Assembly (NCBI RefSeq): GCF_000768315.1
Contig: NZ_AQQX01000006.1
Coordinates: forward strand, 62,001 to 126,000
Length of the DNA: 64,000 bases
Source of the DNA: Pseudooceanicola atlanticus
GTDB taxonomy: Bacteria > Pseudomonadota > Alphaproteobacteria > Rhodobacterales > Rhodobacteraceae
Direction: 5' to 3'
The position numbers and the translations under genes are program-made. Shown here in pieces: positions 17,423 to 25,232 of the stretch (position 1 is its first letter; each line of letters starts with the position of its first letter). A model generated the notes under the pieces. That model saw nothing but the letters and a program-made list of their open reading frames with translations, was not told the DNA's origin and did not search any database.

Positions 17423-18172
17423 ATGAGTGATGCGATGCAGACAGCGGTGGTGACCGGGGCGGGCTCCGGCCTGGGAACTTACATCGTAAGGGCGCTGCAT
17501 GCGGCCGGGTTCCGCGTGGTCGTGACCGATATCGACGGCGCCCGCGCCGAGGCCTTGGCGCAGGAGATCGACCCGACGGGCGACACCGCGATGGCTGCCG
17601 CGCTGGATGTCGGCCAGGCCGACGCGTTCCAGGCGGTGCTGGACCGGTCGGTCGAACGCTGGGGATCGGTCGAGGTGCTGGTGAACAATGCCGCCGTCAC
17701 TGTGGCGCAGCCGGTGCTCGAGATCGACCCGGCCGAGTTCAACGCGGTCATGGCGACCAATGCGGGCGGGTGTTTCGCGGGCAGCCAGGTCTTCGGCCGG
17801 CATTTCCGTGATCGCGGCTATGGACGGATCGTCAACCTGGCCTCGCTGGCCGGGCAGAACGGTGGCACGGCCACCGGCGCGCATTACGCCGCGTCCAAGG
17901 GGGCGATCATGACATTGACCAAGGTCTTCGCCCGTGATCTGGCCTCTCATGGCGTGACGGTGAATGCCATCGCGCCGGGGCCGCTGGACAGTCCGATGGT
18001 GCACGGGATCGTGCCGCCGGACCGGATGGAGGCCTTCCTGGGCAATATCCCTGTCGGTCAGCTGGGCGACCCGGCCTTCGTGGCGCAGCTGGTCGTGTTG
18101 CTGGCGGGAGACGAGGCGCGTTTCGTCACCGGGGCGTGCTGGGACGTGAATGGTGGCCTTTTCATGCGGTAA
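17423..18172 (+). CDS. Short-chain dehydrogenase/reductase (IacE/IifB position)
   Basis: This 249-residue classical SDR has the NAD(P)-binding TGAGSGLG near residue 10, NNAA, the catalytic Ser in NLASLAG, and Tyr/Lys in HYAASKGA. The acidic residue after the second strand (VVTDIDGA) suggests NAD rather than NADP. In iac/iif pathways an SDR oxidises the hydroxylated indole intermediate. The ATG at 17423 sits six bases after GGAGG; a GTG at 17417 overlaps that site and is less likely. Confidence 0.82.
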   Translation: MSDAMQTAVVTGAGSGLGTYIVRALHAAGFRVVVTDIDGARAEALAQEIDPTGDTAMAAALDVGQADAFQAVLDRSVERWGSVEVLVNNAAVTVAQPVLEIDPAEFNAVMATNAGGCFAGSQVFGRHFRDRGYGRIVNLASLAGQNGGTATGAHYAASKGAIMTLTKVFARDLASHGVTVNAIAPGPLDSPMVHGIVPPDRMEAFLGNIPVGQLGDPAFVAQLVVLLAGDEARFVTGACWDVNGGLFMR

Positions 18173-18199
18173 GGCCGCAGGGCAGGCGAGGGACGCGCG

Positions 18200-18901
18200 A
18201 TGAAACACATGATCATCCCCAGCGACACGCGGGACCTGACCGTGCAGTCGCGGATCGACGATCGCGGCGATATCGTCCGGCTGGTGCTGGTGGCGCCGGG
18301 CGGGGCCGACCTGCCCGAGGTCACGGCGGGCGCGCATATCGACGTGCGGATCCCCGTGGGCGACGCCCTGGTCTGGCGGAGCTATTCGCTGGCAGGCGAT
18401 CCGGGCGACCGGTCGGCCTGGCATCTGGGCATCCTGAACGAGGCCGAGGGGCGCGGCGGATCGCGGACCCTGGTGCAGACGGCGCAGGGCGGGGCGGTGC
18501 TGGCCACCGACGGGCCGCGCAATCACTTCGCGCTGGTGCGCGGGGCAAGACGGTCGGTGCTGATCGGTGGAGGCGTGGGGATCACGCCGCTTCTGTCGAT
18601 GGGCTATGAGCTGGCCGGGCAGGGCGCGGACTGGTCGCTGCATTACTGCACGCGCGGGCCGGACCGCGCGGCCTTTGGCGATGTGCTGGGAGCGGCGCCC
18701 TTTGCCGGGCGCACGCATCTGCATCATGACGGCACCGACAGCGCCTTTGACCCGTCGATGCTGCCGGCGCCGGAGGCGGGCACGCATCTTTACATCTGCG
18801 GGCCGGAGGGCTTCATGGATTGGGTGATCGCGGCAGTCAGGGCACAGGGCCATGCGGCCGCGAACATTCACCAGGAATATTTCTCGGCCGTGGTCGAATG
18901 A
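18200..18901 (+). CDS. PDR-type flavin oxidoreductase lacking the 2Fe-2S domain
   Basis: The 233-residue protein has the flavin-binding barrel motif WRSYSLAGDP and the NAD-binding LIGGGVGITPLLSM, CTRGPDRAAF and YICGPEGFMDWV of phthalate-dioxygenase-reductase relatives such as IacF. It ends at EYFSAVVE, where those enzymes (about 320 residues) continue into a plant-type 2Fe-2S domain. No CxxxxCxxC motif is present here or in the next 130 bases. It may therefore donate electrons directly or depend on a separate ferredoxin, or be a shortened relic. Confidence 0.75.
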   Translation: MKHMIIPSDTRDLTVQSRIDDRGDIVRLVLVAPGGADLPEVTAGAHIDVRIPVGDALVWRSYSLAGDPGDRSAWHLGILNEAEGRGGSRTLVQTAQGGAVLATDGPRNHFALVRGARRSVLIGGGVGITPLLSMGYELAGQGADWSLHYCTRGPDRAAFGDVLGAAPFAGRTHLHHDGTDSAFDPSMLPAPEAGTHLYICGPEGFMDWVIAAVRAQGHAAANIHQEYFSAVVE

Positions 18902-19032
18902 AGCTGCGTGACCTTCCCGGTGGCCGCGCGCGTTTCGGGACTTATCATTACGGGCAGGGCGAGGGCGGCAATCGGTGCCGCGCGGCTCTGCCGCTTGCGG
19001 GCGGTATCGTCCGGCTGAAACTGGACATCTGA
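18898..19032 (+). CDS. Small coupled ORF of unknown function (44 residues)
   Basis: An ATG overlaps the reductase stop as ATGA, and the frame runs 44 codons to ten bases before the flavin reductase start. The product begins MKLRDLPGGRARFGTYHYG and ends GGIVRLKLDI. It has no known motif. The C-terminal hydrophobic-LDI ending resembles the last residues of PDR-type reductases, so it may be a remnant of a lost 2Fe-2S domain. A genuine small protein is possible; the evidence is only position and coupling. Confidence 0.3.
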   Translation: MKLRDLPGGRARFGTYHYGQGEGGNRCRAALPLAGGIVRLKLDI

Positions 19033-19042
19033 AGGAGTGGCC

Positions 19043-19540
19043 ATGGCACAGGGTGTAGATCAACAGGCGTTCCGCGAGGCGATGTCCCGGCTGGGCGCGG
19101 CGATCACGGTGCTGACGACGGACGGCCCGGCGGGCAAGCATGGCATGACGGCCTCGGCCGTCTGCGCGGTGACGGATACGCCGCCGACCCTGCTGATCTG
19201 CGTGAACCGGTCGGCGCGCAGCCATGACGTGATCGACGAGAACGGGGTCGTCGCGGTCAACGTGCTGGGCGGGCGGCATCGCCATCTCTCCAAGGCCTTT
19301 GCCAGCAAGTTGGAAGAGGACCGCTTTGCGGGCGGGCACTGGAGCGTGCTGGAAACCGGCGCGCCGGTGCTGGACGATGCCAGCGTGACCTTCGACTGCC
19401 GGATCAGCGAACAGAGCAGCGTCGGGTCGCACACCGTGTTCTTCTGCGAGGTCCTGGCGATCCGCCAGCATGACCGGCAGGCGGACGGGCTGATCTGGTT
19501 CGGCCGCGACTTCCACCACCTGGAGCCGCAGGAAGAGTGA
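19043..19540 (+). CDS. Flavin reductase (HpaC/IacG type)
   Basis: This 165-residue member of the flavin reductase-like family starts FREAMSRLGAAITVLTTDGP and carries the usual GMTASAVCAVTDTPPTLLICVNRSA and NVLGGRH segments. It would reduce FMN or FAD with NAD(P)H and supply it to the IacA-like monooxygenase at the head of the operon. The ATG at 19043 is preceded by AAGGAG; a GTG two codons upstream is less likely. It is the last plus-strand gene before the convergent marR gene, with no gap between stops. Confidence 0.88.
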   Translation: MAQGVDQQAFREAMSRLGAAITVLTTDGPAGKHGMTASAVCAVTDTPPTLLICVNRSARSHDVIDENGVVAVNVLGGRHRHLSKAFASKLEEDRFAGGHWSVLETGAPVLDDASVTFDCRISEQSSVGSHTVFFCEVLAIRQHDRQADGLIWFGRDFHHLEPQEE

Positions 19541-20008
19541 TCAGAGCTGCCCCATCCGGTCGAAGATCCGCTCCAGCAGGGTGTTGAGCGCCTTGTGATC
19601 CTCGGGGGTGAGGTCAGCGAGCGCGGTGGCGCGCACCTCTTCCGCGATGGCCAGGGCGATGCCGCGCTGGCGGATGCCTTCGGCGGTCAGCGACACTTCG
19701 GTCGCGCGCTTGTCGGTCTGGCTGGGGCGGGTGACGACCAGCCCGTCCGCGACCATGCGCTGTATGATCTTGGTGGCGGTGTTGAGCTTGATGATACAGG
19801 CATCGGCAATGCTGCTGACCGACAGCCAGTCATCCTCGTAAAGCGACATCAGCACCCGCCAGCGCGGGATATCTAGCCCCTTGGCCTTGAGTCGCGGCTC
19901 CATCACCTGGTGGTATCGGGCCGAGGCCTGGGTGATCCAGTAGAACGGCCAGTCCCGGCGGCGGAATTCCGGGGCGTCTACGGCGCTGTTTTGTGCAGGC
20001 TGGTCCAT
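19541..20008 (-). CDS. MarR-family regulator (IacR-like)
   Basis: This 155-residue winged-helix protein has WPFYWITQASARYHQ, LDIPRWRVLMSLYEDDWLSVSSIADACIIKLNTATKIIQRM (recognition helix) and GLVVTRPSQTDKRATEVSLT (wing). Regulators of this type usually repress aromatic degradation genes and release DNA on binding the substrate. It is convergent to the monooxygenase operon and divergent from the TRAP operon. The TAATAATCACGT motif in front of both target operons is a candidate binding site. An in-frame GTG at 20029 is an alternative start. Confidence 0.85.
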   Translation of the reverse strand: MDQPAQNSAVDAPEFRRRDWPFYWITQASARYHQVMEPRLKAKGLDIPRWRVLMSLYEDDWLSVSSIADACIIKLNTATKIIQRMVADGLVVTRPSQTDKRATEVSLTAEGIRQRGIALAIAEEVRATALADLTPEDHKALNTLLERIFDRMGQL

Positions 20009-20097
20009 GTCGTCCGTGTTCCGATCCACATTTTTCCGGTCAGGGTGCGATCAAAGTTGCGCCAGACCCTGTAAGATATGGTATAGGTCTAAAACAA

Positions 20098-20109
20098 TAA
20101 TAATCACGT
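20098..20109. promoter_or_regulatory. Candidate operator in the marR-TRAP intergenic region
   Basis: TAATAATCACGT is identical to 15593-15604 in front of the flavin monooxygenase. It sits in an AT-rich stretch (20080-20115). An imperfect inverted pair AGACC/GGTCT lies just upstream at 20064-20090. Confidence 0.45.
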
Positions 20110-20167
20110 AATCCGGGGGCGGGTCCCTATTCGCCCTTTCAATACCAACCAACAGGGAAATGACAAT

Positions 20168-21196
20168 ATGACCATGATACGCTTTGCCCCACTGAGTGCA
20201 GCCCTGGCCGTGGCCGGGACGCTGGCCGCGGGCCCGGCCCTGTCGCAGACGACCTTGACCGTGGCGAACTGGCTGCCGCCGTCGCATCCGCTGGTGTCGG
20301 ACGTGATCGTGCCGATGACGGAACAGATCGCGGAGGCCACCGACGGCGAGGTCGTGGCCAACATCCTGCCCGCGCCGCTCGGGCCGCCGCCGGCGCATTT
20401 CGATTTCGCGGTGAACGGCGTGGCCGACATCACCTTCGGCGTGCAGGGCTATTCCGCGGGCCGTTTCAAGACCACCAACCTGGCCGAACTGCCCTTCCTG
20501 GGGGACAGCGCCGAGGTCGTGTCGGTCGCCTACTGGCGCACCTGGGAAGCGATGCTGAAGGATGCGGGCGAATATGACGACGTGAAGGTCCTGGCGGTCT
20601 TCACCCACGGCCCCGGCGAGATCTTCGTCAAGGAGGGCGACCTGTCCGGCCCCGATGCGCTGGACGGCAAGAAGATGCGCGTCGGTGGCGGCATCGTGCA
20701 GAAGGTCGCGACCACGCTGGGCGCCGTGCCGGTGGAAGGCCCGTCCTCCAAGGCCTACGAATTGCTGAGCCAGGGCGTCGCGGACGGGATCCTGTTCCCT
20801 TATGAATCGGTGTCGTTCTTCGGCCTGATCCCGCAATTGTCCGAGGGCCTGTCGGTGCCTGGCGGTCTTTACAACACCTCGTTCTTCATCGTGATGAACA
20901 AGGGCAAGTGGGACAGCCTGACGCCCGAACAGCAAGCCGCCATCGACAGCGTCACCGGTGAACCGCTGTCGCGCATGGCCGGCCAGATGTGGGACAAGGT
21001 CGACGCTGCGGGCCTCGAGGCCATGGACGGCAAGATCAACGTCGCCGCAGCTTCGGACGAACAGGTCGCGGCCTGGAAAGAGGCACTGGCCCCGGTGATC
21101 GACGCCTCCCTGGCGGAGATCGACGAGGCAGGTGTCGATTCGGCCGCCGCGCTGGAGATGTTCATGTCGGAAATCGAAGCGGGCGCCGCTGAATGA
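20168..21196 (+). CDS. dctP: TRAP transporter substrate-binding protein DctP
   Basis: This 342-residue periplasmic protein has a signal peptide ending near residue 26 (GPALSQ) followed by TTLTVANWLPPSHPL, typical of the DctP family. The DGKKMRVGGG segment has the conserved Arg that pairs with a carboxylate ligand. Partner membrane subunits follow directly. Given the upstream operon, an aromatic or indolic carboxylate is a likely ligand, but this is inference. The dctP end overlaps dctQ by four bases. Confidence 0.9.
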   Translation: MTMIRFAPLSAALAVAGTLAAGPALSQTTLTVANWLPPSHPLVSDVIVPMTEQIAEATDGEVVANILPAPLGPPPAHFDFAVNGVADITFGVQGYSAGRFKTTNLAELPFLGDSAEVVSVAYWRTWEAMLKDAGEYDDVKVLAVFTHGPGEIFVKEGDLSGPDALDGKKMRVGGGIVQKVATTLGAVPVEGPSSKAYELLSQGVADGILFPYESVSFFGLIPQLSEGLSVPGGLYNTSFFIVMNKGKWDSLTPEQQAAIDSVTGEPLSRMAGQMWDKVDAAGLEAMDGKINVAAASDEQVAAWKEALAPVIDASLAEIDEAGVDSAAALEMFMSEIEAGAAE

Positions 21197-21747
21197 CCGA
21201 CAGCCCGAACCGGGATGACGGGGCAGGGGCGGCGCAGGCCGCCTCTGCCGAAGCTGCGGGCGGGACGCGTCCGCAATCTGCGCCGCGCATGGCGCTGGCG
21301 GTGATCTGCGGCGTGATCCTGATCGTGATGATGGCGCTGACCGTCATCGACGTGATCGGCCGCTACGGGTTCAACGCCCCGCTGATCGGCGCGACTGAAC
21401 TGACAGAGCTGTTGCTGGTCTCAGTGGTCTTCATCGGCCTGCCGGCGGTCAGCATGGATGACGGCCACGTTTCGGTCGACCTGTTCGTCAGCAAGATGCC
21501 CGTCTGGATCCAGCCGTTCCGGCGGATCTTTGTCGCGCTTGTCTCCTCGGGTGTGCTGGCCATGGTGGCCTGGCGGCTCTGGGTGCAGGGCGACCAGATA
21601 TCGGGATATGGCGGCGTGACCAATTCGCTGCGCCTGCCGGTGGCGCCGGTCGCGTGGTTCGCGGCCTTCTGCACGGCGGCGGCGATGCTGGTGACCCTGT
21701 GGCAGGTCTGGCGCGAGATCCGGGCCCTGCGCCCGCAGACGACATAG
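21193..21747 (+). CDS. dctQ: TRAP transporter small permease DctQ
   Basis: This 184-residue protein with four hydrophobic segments has the DctQ landmarks: DVIGRYGFNAPLIGATELTELLL in the first half and conserved MDDGHVSVDLF between helices two and three. The N-terminus carries about 30 extra residues rich in Ala and Gly. It overlaps dctP by four bases, and dctM follows 13 bases later. Confidence 0.92.
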   Translation: MTDSPNRDDGAGAAQAASAEAAGGTRPQSAPRMALAVICGVILIVMMALTVIDVIGRYGFNAPLIGATELTELLLVSVVFIGLPAVSMDDGHVSVDLFVSKMPVWIQPFRRIFVALVSSGVLAMVAWRLWVQGDQISGYGGVTNSLRLPVAPVAWFAAFCTAAAMLVTLWQVWREIRALRPQTT

Positions 21748-21760
21748 AAAGACCCCTGAC

Positions 21761-23059
21761 ATGGATTTCCTTGCCTCCTGGCCCATCGGCGCAGTCTGCC
21801 TGTTCGCGCTGCTGATCGTGGGCCTGCCGATCGCCTTTGCCCTGACCCTGATCGGGGTTCTGGGCACCGTGTCGATCATCGGCTGGACCCCGGCGCTGTC
21901 GCTGCTGGGCACGACCTTTTTCGACCAGGGGCGGAACTATTCCCTGTCGATCCTGCCGCTGTTCCTGATGATGGGCAATTTCGTGGTGCAATCGGGCATC
22001 GCCGAAAACCTCTATTCCGCAGCCCATGCCTGGCTGCGGCACCGCCGCGGCGGGCTGGCGCTGGCGACGGTGGTGGCCTGCGGCGGCTTTTCGTCGGTTT
22101 GCGGGTCGTCGATGGCGACCGCGGCGACGATGACGCGGATCGCGCTGCCCTCGATGCGGCGCTTCGGTTATCCCGATCACCTGGCCACGGCGTCAATTGC
22201 CGCCGGTGGCACGCTGGGCATCCTGATCCCGCCCTCGGTCATCCTGGTCTTCTACGGGATCATGACCCAGCAGGATATCGGCAAGCTGTTCCTGGCGGGC
22301 ATCGTGCCGGGGCTGATGGGCGTGCTGGGCTACGCCATCGCGGTGTCGATTTCCGTCCGGCTGGACGGGGCGAGCCTGCCATCCGAGCCCAAGCTGCCGC
22401 TGGCCGAGCGCCTGCGGGCGCTGAAGGGCACGCTGGGTGCGTTGGTGCTGTTCGTCTTCGTGATGGGCGGCATCTACCTGGGTGTCTTCACGCCGACGGA
22501 AAGCGCAGGGATGGGGGCCGCCGGTGCGTTGCTGCTGTCGATGCTGTCGGGCCGGTTCAGCCTGAAAGGTGCACTTGGGCCGCTGTTCGACGCGGCCAAG
22601 ACGACGGCGATGATGTTCTTCATCCTGTTCGGCGCGCTGACCTTCACCAATTACGTCAACCTGTCGGGCATGACCCGCGACATGCAGGACCTGCTGACCG
22701 TCTTCGGGGACAACCCGCTGGCGGTGATCCTCACGATCCTGGTGATCTACCTGCTGCTGGGCTGCATGCTGGAGGGGCTGTCTATGATCATGCTGACGGT
22801 GCCGATCTTCTACCCGGTCGTGGCCGCGCAGGGGTTCGACCTGATCTGGTTCGGCATCTTCGTCGTCGTGGTGACCGAGATCAGCTATATCACCCCGCCC
22901 GTGGGCATGAACGCCTTCGTGCTGCATGCGGTGGTCAAGGATGTGAAGCTGGGCACGATCTTTCGCGGGCTGGTGCCCTTCGTGGCGATGGACGTGGTGC
23001 GGATCGCGCTGCTGATCGGCATCCCGTCGCTGGTGCTGTTCCTGCCGGGCCGCATGTAG
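21761..23059 (+). CDS. dctM: TRAP transporter large permease DctM
   Basis: The 432-residue membrane protein has about 12 hydrophobic segments. It shows the DctM patterns FFDQGRNYSLSILPLFLMMGN, CGGFSSVCGSSMATAATM, GILIPPSVILVFYG and ITPPVGMNAFVL. It is the sodium-coupled transport subunit that works with DctP and DctQ. Its stop codon is the first codon of a 16-bp tandem duplication, followed by a strong terminator. Confidence 0.94.
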   Translation: MDFLASWPIGAVCLFALLIVGLPIAFALTLIGVLGTVSIIGWTPALSLLGTTFFDQGRNYSLSILPLFLMMGNFVVQSGIAENLYSAAHAWLRHRRGGLALATVVACGGFSSVCGSSMATAATMTRIALPSMRRFGYPDHLATASIAAGGTLGILIPPSVILVFYGIMTQQDIGKLFLAGIVPGLMGVLGYAIAVSISVRLDGASLPSEPKLPLAERLRALKGTLGALVLFVFVMGGIYLGVFTPTESAGMGAAGALLLSMLSGRFSLKGALGPLFDAAKTTAMMFFILFGALTFTNYVNLSGMTRDMQDLLTVFGDNPLAVILTILVIYLLLGCMLEGLSMIMLTVPIFYPVVAAQGFDLIWFGIFVVVVTEISYITPPVGMNAFVLHAVVKDVKLGTIFRGLVPFVAMDVVRIALLIGIPSLVLFLPGRM

Positions 23060-23088
23060 GCAGGCCGAAAAATAGGCGGGCCGAAAAA
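23057..23088. repeat. 16-bp tandem duplication starting at the dctM stop codon
   Basis: TAGGCAGGCCGAAAAA and TAGGCGGGCCGAAAAA lie head to tail. The first TAG is the dctM stop. Confidence 0.9.
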
Positions 23089-23118
23089 GAACCGGCCGGG
23101 CGCTGGCCCGGCCGGTTT
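23083..23118. terminator. Terminator between dctM and the flavin monooxygenase gene
   Basis: AACCGGCCGGG and CCCGGCCGGTT form a perfect 11-bp stem with loop CGCTGG. The minus-strand side continues TTCTTTTTC, so it is strongest for the minus-strand operon. Confidence 0.85.
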
Positions 23119-23141
23119 GGTGCACCGCCTGGCGCAGAGGC

Positions 23142-24629
23142 TCACGCCGCGCGGTATTCCGGGGTGGTGGCGAGGAAATCGCCATAGGCCTTCGCATCGG
23201 GATAGCTGAAGGTCTCGACCAGGGGATTGGAGCGTTTCCAACGGGTTGCGCCCATATCCTGCATCAATTCATCGAAATGCTGGAAGTGGAACGGGGCCGA
23301 GCAGAGGCCGCCATAGACCTGCGCCGCCGGACGTTCCTTGCGCCGCCAGTTCAGCATGAGTTCGATGTTCTGGTTCATCTCGGCCTCGCTGGGCTGGCGG
23401 GCGAGTTGCCCGTCCATGTAGCGCACCAGCCAGTTGGCGATGAGTTCCGCCGAGAGCACGGTGCAGAAGGACGAGTTGAAGCCGACAAAGCCCATATCCG
23501 GCAGGTCGGGATTCACCGACAGGCGATAGGTGCGGTACTGGCCGTCCGCCTCGATCAGCTTGTCGCGGTATTCCTGCGCCAGGTAGGGCACGCCCAGTTT
23601 CCAGCCGACCGCGAGGATCGACAGGTTGCAGGGCAGGGTCTGGCCGGTGGACAGCGTGACCTCGTTCGGGCCGTAGGACTCGATCGTGCCGATGACGGGA
23701 GTGATCTTTCCCTCGTTCAGCGCCTCGAAAAGCCCCGGCGTGACGATGGGAAGGGAGCACGACGCCTCCTTCTCGATCGGGGAGGTCGGGACCATGTTGT
23801 GCTTCTTCAGGCCCAGTTGCAGTTTCAGCAGGGTTTCCAGCCCGCGGAAATTGGCCCAGACCAGCGGCTTGGTAATGGCGGCGACGGCGCGTTTCAGCGG
23901 GTTGCGGCCCCAGCCGTTGAACTGCATTTCCTGCGCCCGCATGTAGAGCAGCCGCTTGAAGTTGATGCCGCCCACGAAATAGGGCACCCGCCAGACGTTT
24001 TCGCGGTAGACGAGGTGCACCGACTTGGCGCCGTTCCTGGCCGCGTTCACCGCGATGTCGGTGCCGGATTTGGACGCGCCCAGAACGAGGACATGCTTGC
24101 CCTCGCAGATCGTGGGATCGGTGTAATCCGAAGAATGCATGACCTGGCCGCCCGCCTCCTCGAAGGTGTCCTGACCGGGATGGGTGAGGATGTTCTTGTC
24201 GGAGAACTGGCCCGTGGCGATGGCGACGAAGTCGAAATCCTCGGTCCATTCATGGGCGCCAGAGCGCAATGTCAGCGTCCAGCCCGGGGCGCCGTCGGCG
24301 CGGCGGTCCATGGACAGGACATCGGTGTTGAGCTTGAACAGACGGGCCAGGCGATGCTTGGCGGCGTAGGAATGCAGGTAGGCGTGGACCTGCGGGCCCT
24401 TGGGCCATTCCGGATACTCGTCCGGCATCGGCAGGTCGGTATAGCTGTAGAGGTCCTTGGGCGATTGCGTCTGCACGTCCGGGTAGGAGCGCGACAATTC
24501 CCAGACCCCGCCGAAATCGTGACTGCGTTCGAAGCCGCAGACCCGGTGGCCCTTTTCGTCGAAGGCCTTGGCGGCGGCGAGGCCAGAGACCCCGCCGCCG
24601 ATCACGGCCACTTTCTTGCGATTGACCAT
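23142..24629 (-). CDS. Flavin-containing monooxygenase (FMO/BVMO-like)
   Basis: This 495-residue protein opens with KVAVIGGGVSGLAAAKAF, the FAD-binding Rossmann motif, and has GQVMHSSDYTDP, near the FMO identifying sequence, followed by VLVLGASKSGTDIA, the NADPH-binding motif. Family members oxygenate N or S atoms or ketones using a C4a-hydroperoxyflavin. The substrate is unknown. AAGGAG lies seven bases before the ATG. It is the second gene of a two-gene minus-strand operon with a cupin (11 bases between), divergent from an AraC regulator. Confidence 0.83.
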   Translation of the reverse strand: MVNRKKVAVIGGGVSGLAAAKAFDEKGHRVCGFERSHDFGGVWELSRSYPDVQTQSPKDLYSYTDLPMPDEYPEWPKGPQVHAYLHSYAAKHRLARLFKLNTDVLSMDRRADGAPGWTLTLRSGAHEWTEDFDFVAIATGQFSDKNILTHPGQDTFEEAGGQVMHSSDYTDPTICEGKHVLVLGASKSGTDIAVNAARNGAKSVHLVYRENVWRVPYFVGGINFKRLLYMRAQEMQFNGWGRNPLKRAVAAITKPLVWANFRGLETLLKLQLGLKKHNMVPTSPIEKEASCSLPIVTPGLFEALNEGKITPVIGTIESYGPNEVTLSTGQTLPCNLSILAVGWKLGVPYLAQEYRDKLIEADGQYRTYRLSVNPDLPDMGFVGFNSSFCTVLSAELIANWLVRYMDGQLARQPSEAEMNQNIELMLNWRRKERPAAQVYGGLCSAPFHFQHFDELMQDMGATRWKRSNPLVETFSYPDAKAYGDFLATTPEYRAA

Positions 24630-24640
24630 GATCCGGCTCC

Positions 24641-25081
24641 TTATTCCGCGTCCGGGGGCGGCAGGAAGTCGACCTCGTGCTCGGCCGAGATGCGGACAAG
24701 TTCTTCGGGATCGGTGACGCCGTCGAGCTTGCCGAACAGGTCGAACAGCTTGCGCGAGGGGGCCACGCCGAAGACGCAGGTCGCCTCGGCGCCGGAGCGG
24801 TTGAAGATGCCGTGGGCCACGCCCATGGGCATCTTGATCGTGTCGCCGGGGCCGGCCTTGTGCACGTCGGCGCCAAACTCGACCTCGAGATTGCCGGTCA
24901 GCATGACGATCCATTCATCCTGCGTGGGATGGATATGCGGCGGCACAAAGGTGCCGTCGGGGATGATCGCGTGCCAGATCATGGCGTTTTCGCTGTGCAG
25001 TTTCGGCGTGTAGGTGTGGCCGACGACGTTCCACTGCTGGCCTTCGACGCTGCCGTCGGATGCGGTGATGCCTGGTTCCAT
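24641..25081 (-). CDS. Metal-binding cupin (paralogue of the cupin at 37.3 kb)
   Basis: This 146-residue single-domain cupin has motif 1 GTFVPPHIHPTQDE (His49, His51, Glu56) and motif 2 GDTIKMPMGVAHGIFN (His90), a complete metal site. It aligns without gaps to the cupin at 37313-37759, with 49 of the first 90 residues identical by hand. Both end in EVDFLPP. Each cupin gene is followed by a flavoprotein monooxygenase gene. A dioxygenase or a ring-opening/isomerising role is possible; a pure binding role cannot be excluded. AGGAG precedes the ATG. Confidence 0.8.
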   Translation of the reverse strand: MEPGITASDGSVEGQQWNVVGHTYTPKLHSENAMIWHAIIPDGTFVPPHIHPTQDEWIVMLTGNLEVEFGADVHKAGPGDTIKMPMGVAHGIFNRSGAEATCVFGVAPSRKLFDLFGKLDGVTDPEELVRISAEHEVDFLPPPDAE

Positions 25082-25195
25082 GAGGGGTCTCTCCTGTTGA
25101 TGCGGGACCTGTCTGTCCCGTCGCCACCAGAATGCACGAACTTGCCGCAGCGCGTTATCCAGATTGCGAATCCGAAATGCCGGTTGGTCCTTGAA

Positions 25196-25204
25196 GCTTG
25201 AAAT
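25196..25204. promoter_or_regulatory. GCTTGAAAT motif in the cupin-araC intergenic region
   Basis: The same 9-mer is the right arm of the inverted repeat at 31670-31700. Here it forms part of CTTGAAGCTTGAAAT, 29 bases before the araC start. Confidence 0.35.
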
Positions 25205-25232
25205 AAATGTGACGATCGCCCAGTCTTTCTGC

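Noticed and set aside
17393-19519. A 708-codon minus-strand frame opposite the SDR and reductase genes
   Set aside because: Composition is rich in His, Arg and Pro with no motif, whereas the plus-strand genes have clear catalytic motifs and ribosome binding sites.
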